Shown: positions 6,152 to 8,840 of the stretch, one piece after another | Layout of the letters: each line of letters opens with the position of its first letter | How positions within the stretch are numbered: position 1 is the stretch's first letter | NCBI GenBank assembly: GCA_024278255.1 | Contig: JAJRTP010000009.1 | Span: 1 to 8,840 of the forward strand | Origin: Chloroflexota bacterium | GTDB taxonomy: Bacteria; Chloroflexota; Anaerolineae; Promineifilales; Promineifilaceae | Direction of reading: 5' to 3' | Length of the DNA stretch: 8,840 bases | Position numbers and translations under genes: made by a program | The notes under the pieces: model-generated | Database searches by the model: none | Told to the model about the DNA's origin: nothing | The model's input: only the letters and a program-made list of their open reading frames with translations

Positions 6152-6184
6152 GTAGTGCAAGGCGCGGTAAGAAACCGCGGCTAC
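6152..6184. repeat. Short GTAG/CTAC-flanked hairpin repeat
   Basis: CGCGGT (6163-6168) and ACCGCG (6174-6179) form a 6-bp stem around AAGAA. GTAG at 6152-6155 and CTAC at 6181-6184 flank it; read on the minus strand it is GTAG, one base, then the stem. It fits the same GTAG-plus-hairpin plan as the repeats at 2991 and 5296 but has a different stem sequence. It lies in the 85-bp gap between the DsbA-like gene and the beta-helix gene, just before the latter's ribosome-binding site. Confidence 0.5.
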
Positions 6185-6197
6185 ATCGAGGTAGCCT

Positions 6198-8189
6198 ATG
6201 AACAAAAAATCGCTCATATTACTCCCTTTGCTGCTTTTGACTGTTCTGCTGACATTAAGCGAATTGACCCAGGCAGCAAAGCGGGTTCAAGCCAGCCCTG
6301 TGGTCAATCACACAACACCAGGCGCGCTGCAGTATTATGTGACTACACGCTCCATTGGTTTTGAATGGCCGGTGACGGGCGACGACAATCATAACGCTGC
6401 CGTCACTGTACAATACCGGGAACAGGGGGCGGCGGTCTGGAAACAGGCCCTGCCCTTGTTCCGAGTGGATTTTAATGGGGCTAACACGCTGGCCGGTAGT
6501 ATCCTTTTTCTGGAACCAGGCACAACGTATGAAGTGCAGTTAGCCTTGTCTGATCCGGACGGGGGCAATGACAATCGTTCGTTAACCATTGCCACACGAT
6601 CTGAACCGGTGATGCCGGTAAACGGCCGTACCCTGCACATCATCCCCGGTTCCGGCGGCGGCGACGGCTCCGAAACCAATCCATTCCGCGGCATTGATGC
6701 TGCCCAGTCCGCTGCCCAACCCGGCGACATTTTTCTGCTCCATGCCGGCTATTACGCCGCTGATGCCAGCGGGGAAATCACCTTCAACGTAGACGGGACA
6801 CCCGGTAATTACATCGTCTGGAAAGTGGCCGGAGACGGGGAAGTCACCCTGGACAGCGTGCGTATTGACGCCGACTACATCTGGCTGGAAGGGTTGAAAC
6901 ATATCGCCAGCGGCTACAGCCTGCGCACTACCAACAATCCGCAAGGCGTGGTCATCAAGCGGAACACCTTCGTCAACTGCCATTACTGCATCTATCTTAA
7001 CCAGGACGGGACAAATTGGACCATCACCGACAACATCATTACCGGCGACGTAGACCCAGGCAGCGGTACATTCAGCGGCGAAGGGATTGAACTGAACCAT
7101 ACCAGCGGCCACGTTGTCGCTTACAATCGTATTTCCAGGGTAGCTGACGGTATCTCCTACCCCACCAGCAACGTAGACATCTACGGCAACGACATCTTTG
7201 ATGTGTCAGATGATGGGATTGAAGGTGATTATGGCTATGCGAATGTCAGGATTTGGGGCAATCGCATTTCCAATCCGCTGCACAACGGCATCAGTTTCCA
7301 GCCAATGAACGGCGCGCCCTGGTACGTTGTCCGCAATCAGGTCGCAGCACCATTGGAAGACGCTCTTAAGCTGCGGGATAATGTGGATCGCGTCCTACTG
7401 GCTCACAACACGCTGGTCGCCTGGTCAGGGCCGCAATCCTCAGAGACGTACCGTCTGTTGTCTATGCAATCGAACAACAACCTGTGGATTTCCGTACAGG
7501 ACCGGTACGCTTGGGAAAATAGCAGCGGCGGCGCGGCTGATTGGCGTACCAATCTGGATTATGACGGTTTTGACTGGGGCAATTATGTGTACGCCTTCAA
7601 ATGGGGTGACCGTTACCCGGATTTAGCCAGCTTCACGGCGGCCACCGGCCTGGAACCCAATGGCATCCGAGTGGATAAGAATAGCTGCTTTACCACGTTC
7701 AACATCCCGAACCCGCCGCCGGCCTCCATGCCCTTTCAGTTTATGACCCTGCGCACCGGCTGTAACGCGGTGGATGCGGGCGTCACGCTATCCGGCATCA
7801 ACGACGATTATCAGGGCAGCGCCCCGGATTTGGGCGCGTATGAAGTGGGAGCAGACCTGCCCCAATACGGCCCGCGTGACGCGCAAGATTTAGTCCTGAC
7901 CGGCACGCCGGCCGACCAAACCATCTATCTAAACTGGCGGTTAAACGCCTCGCTGCCCATGACGGCCACCTGGCAAATCAGCTACACGGGGCCGACCGGC
8001 ACGCCCCCCTCGCCCATTACCGGCCTGACTTACAATACGCGCAGTTTGCCGCTAACCAATCTGACCAATTACACTTTTTACACGGTGACGCTGAACGGGA
8101 TGGTGGGGAGTACGGCCGTATTAACCGACACCATCACCATTATGCCAACAGATATTTTACTTTATCTCCCATTGACTACACGAAATTAA
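6198..8189 (+). CDS. Secreted right-handed beta-helix protein with flanking FN3-like domains
   Basis: 663-residue exported protein. The signal peptide covers residues 1-26 or 1-27 (KK, then a Leu-rich core, then TQAA). An FN3-like domain lies at about 34-134; VQYREQG and the closing GTTYEVQLALSD are typical. A right-handed parallel beta-helix follows from about 145 (GSGGGDGSETNPF, AAQPGDIFLLHAGYY) to the end motif PDLGAYE at 543-549. Its rungs show repeated N-x-I/F and D-I-Y-G-N-D-I patterns (for example NVDIYGNDIF, NVRIWGNRIS). This architecture is usual in polysaccharide-active or surface-binding proteins; no catalytic residues could be assigned, so the substrate is unknown. A second FN3-like domain spans about 562-650, and the chain ends LLYLPLTTRN. 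Cysteines are at 261, 264, 497 and 522, enough for two disulfides, and 261/264 form a CxxC. The ATG has GAGG at 6188-6191. The dsbB gene begins 13 bases after the stop, so co-transcription is likely. Confidence 0.9.
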   Translation: MNKKSLILLPLLLLTVLLTLSELTQAAKRVQASPVVNHTTPGALQYYVTTRSIGFEWPVTGDDNHNAAVTVQYREQGAAVWKQALPLFRVDFNGANTLAGSILFLEPGTTYEVQLALSDPDGGNDNRSLTIATRSEPVMPVNGRTLHIIPGSGGGDGSETNPFRGIDAAQSAAQPGDIFLLHAGYYAADASGEITFNVDGTPGNYIVWKVAGDGEVTLDSVRIDADYIWLEGLKHIASGYSLRTTNNPQGVVIKRNTFVNCHYCIYLNQDGTNWTITDNIITGDVDPGSGTFSGEGIELNHTSGHVVAYNRISRVADGISYPTSNVDIYGNDIFDVSDDGIEGDYGYANVRIWGNRISNPLHNGISFQPMNGAPWYVVRNQVAAPLEDALKLRDNVDRVLLAHNTLVAWSGPQSSETYRLLSMQSNNNLWISVQDRYAWENSSGGAADWRTNLDYDGFDWGNYVYAFKWGDRYPDLASFTAATGLEPNGIRVDKNSCFTTFNIPNPPPASMPFQFMTLRTGCNAVDAGVTLSGINDDYQGSAPDLGAYEVGADLPQYGPRDAQDLVLTGTPADQTIYLNWRLNASLPMTATWQISYTGPTGTPPSPITGLTYNTRSLPLTNLTNYTFYTVTLNGMVGSTAVLTDTITIMPTDILLYLPLTTRN

Positions 8190-8202
8190 AACTGGAGTTT
8201 TC

Positions 8203-8640
8203 ATGAATTCTGAAAAAATCATTCGTTATGGCGTGCCGTTGGCGCTGCTTGTGGCGTTTACGGCCGTAACCGGCAGCCTCTACTACAGCGAAATCGCCGG
8301 CTTTGTCCCCTGTCGCCTCTGCTGGTACCAGCGCGTCCTCATGTACCCCCTGGTCATCATCATCCTCATCGGCCTGATTGAGCAAGATGAGATACTGCCC
8401 AACTACGTTCTCCCCTTTTCCATCATCGGTATCGGCGTTTCCGGCTACCATTACATGCTGCAACTGGGCATCTTTGGCAACGCCGGGGCCTGCGCCATTG
8501 GCGTCCCCTGCAACGTGCGCTATGTCAATTACGCCGGTTTCATCACCATCCCCCTCATGGCATTGACAGCGTTTATTTTGCTTACGGGGATTATGCTGGC
8601 AGTTAAATGGGCGTATGGAAAAGTGGAAATTAGAGATTAG
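8203..8640 (+). CDS. dsbB: Disulfide bond formation protein B (DsbB/BdbC family)
   Basis: 145-residue integral membrane protein that reoxidises a DsbA/BdbD partner and passes electrons to membrane quinone. Seen: four hydrophobic helices at about 9-28, 45-60, 67-88 and 111-136. The first redox pair is Cys37-Cys40 in PCRLCWYQR, the family signature, and the second pair is Cys97 and Cys103 on the loop between helices 3 and 4. The length is typical of BdbC-type proteins. All four catalytic cysteines are intact, in contrast to the disrupted DsbA-like gene 2.1 kb upstream. The start ATG has GGAG at 8194-8197 with good spacing, and only 13 bases separate it from the beta-helix gene, which suggests one operon. 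A codon-aligned ACGGCCGT lies in the first helix (Thr20-Ala21-Val22). Confidence 0.95.
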   Translation: MNSEKIIRYGVPLALLVAFTAVTGSLYYSEIAGFVPCRLCWYQRVLMYPLVIIILIGLIEQDEILPNYVLPFSIIGIGVSGYHYMLQLGIFGNAGACAIGVPCNVRYVNYAGFITIPLMALTAFILLTGIMLAVKWAYGKVEIRD

Positions 8641-8690
8641 AGAGCGAGAGATTGGAGCAGCGCCCTGACTGACTGACGAAACTTGTAAAA

Positions 8691-8754
8691 CCGCGGAGGG
8701 CGCGGAGGACGCGGAGTTTTCTCTCCTGTACAAACCTCCGCGCTCTCTGCGTCC
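8691..8754. repeat. GC-rich GCGGAG-type repeat with inverted arms downstream of dsbB
   Basis: Three near copies of CGCGGAGG stand in tandem at 8692-8716. The arm 8698-8716 is the imperfect inverse of 8736-8754, with 15 of 19 positions matching (the inverse reads GGACGCAGAGAGCGCGGAG). All four differences are transitions, so G-U pairing is possible in RNA. It does not end in a clear T-run, so I call it a dispersed repeat rather than a terminator. The remaining 86 bases to the window end show no gene, hairpin or promoter that I can support. Confidence 0.6.
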
Positions 8755-8840
8755 TTGTATATTGAAAGAGTACATTAACAACAACGAATAGCGAAAAATA
8801 CCAACTTGTGGCAAGCTATCTTCTGGAGGTCCGGAGCGGC

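Larger units (their letters stand above)
198..8267. repeat. Dispersed highly iterated palindrome ACGGCCGT (12 copies)
   Basis: Exact copies begin at 198, 2059, 2461, 4188, 5071, 5107, 5188, 5242, 5924, 6622, 8112 and 8260. Being its own reverse complement, each counts for both strands. A random 8-mer would be expected well under once in 8.8 kb. All copies lie inside coding regions. Nine are phased as ACG-GCC-GTN (Thr-Ala-Val), including the one in the DsbA-like gene. The other three (2059, 4188 and 6622) are phased to give Gly-Arg. Several one-base variants (for example at 906, 2010 and 5882) are also present. The pattern resembles the HIP1 palindrome of cyanobacteria. Confidence 0.8.

Noticed and set aside
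8666..8677. (TGAC)3 tandem repeat
   Set aside because: Only three short units with no associated feature; within chance expectation for low-constraint intergenic DNA.
8176..8814. Open frame of 212 codons on the minus strand opposite dsbB
   Set aside because: It lies almost wholly antisense to dsbB, whose redox motifs and helices are unmistakable; its low-complexity Asp/Gly/Ala-rich product is what antisense of this gene would give.

Overview
The window is about 8.8 kb from a bacterial chromosome. Its gene content (an EF-G-like GTPase, secreted FN3/DNRLRE and beta-helix proteins, a DsbA/DsbB-type thiol-oxidation pair) and its repeat style suggest an uncultured Chloroflexota of the Anaerolineae/Ardenticatenales type. 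This assignment is inference: there is no rRNA or other decisive marker. No phage, IS transposase, CRISPR array, tRNA or rRNA was seen.

Layout. Positions 63-2132 (+) encode an EF-G-like translation GTPase. An 87-nt inverted repeat separates it from an Est30-like alpha/beta-hydrolase at 2233-2994 (+). A GTAG-headed hairpin repeat and a strong bidirectional terminator close this half. Convergent to it, 3111-4787 (-) encodes a secreted protein with a DNRLRE domain and three FN3-like domains. Its upstream region (4788-4977) holds closely spaced divergent promoter candidates. The rightward one leads, apparently without a leader, into a small secreted or membrane protein (4978-5280, +). A pair of inverted REP-like hairpins follows. 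Next is a membrane-anchored DsbA/BdbD-family thioredoxin-fold gene (5390-6112, +) broken by two in-frame stops, then a secreted beta-helix protein (6198-8189, +), then dsbB/bdbC (8203-8640, +). The last 200 bases carry only a GC-rich repeat.

How the genes fit together. The right half looks like an export and disulfide neighbourhood. DsbB would reoxidise a DsbA-like partner, and the exported proteins nearby have even numbers of cysteines (2, 4 and 4).

The most striking feature is in the DsbA-like gene. The first in-frame stop is a TGA exactly where the first cysteine of the CPFC active site should be, and a six-base-pair hairpin lies 28 nt downstream. This is what a selenocysteine (UPFC) enzyme would look like. 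However, a second in-frame stop, TAA at codon 198, precedes the cis-proline region, so gene decay or sequence error remains a serious alternative. Other notable signals are a strongly over-represented palindrome, ACGGCCGT (12 copies, 4 of them in one 303-bp gene), three GTAG-headed hairpin repeats, and a similar aromatic-x-Pro tail at the C-termini of both large secreted proteins.
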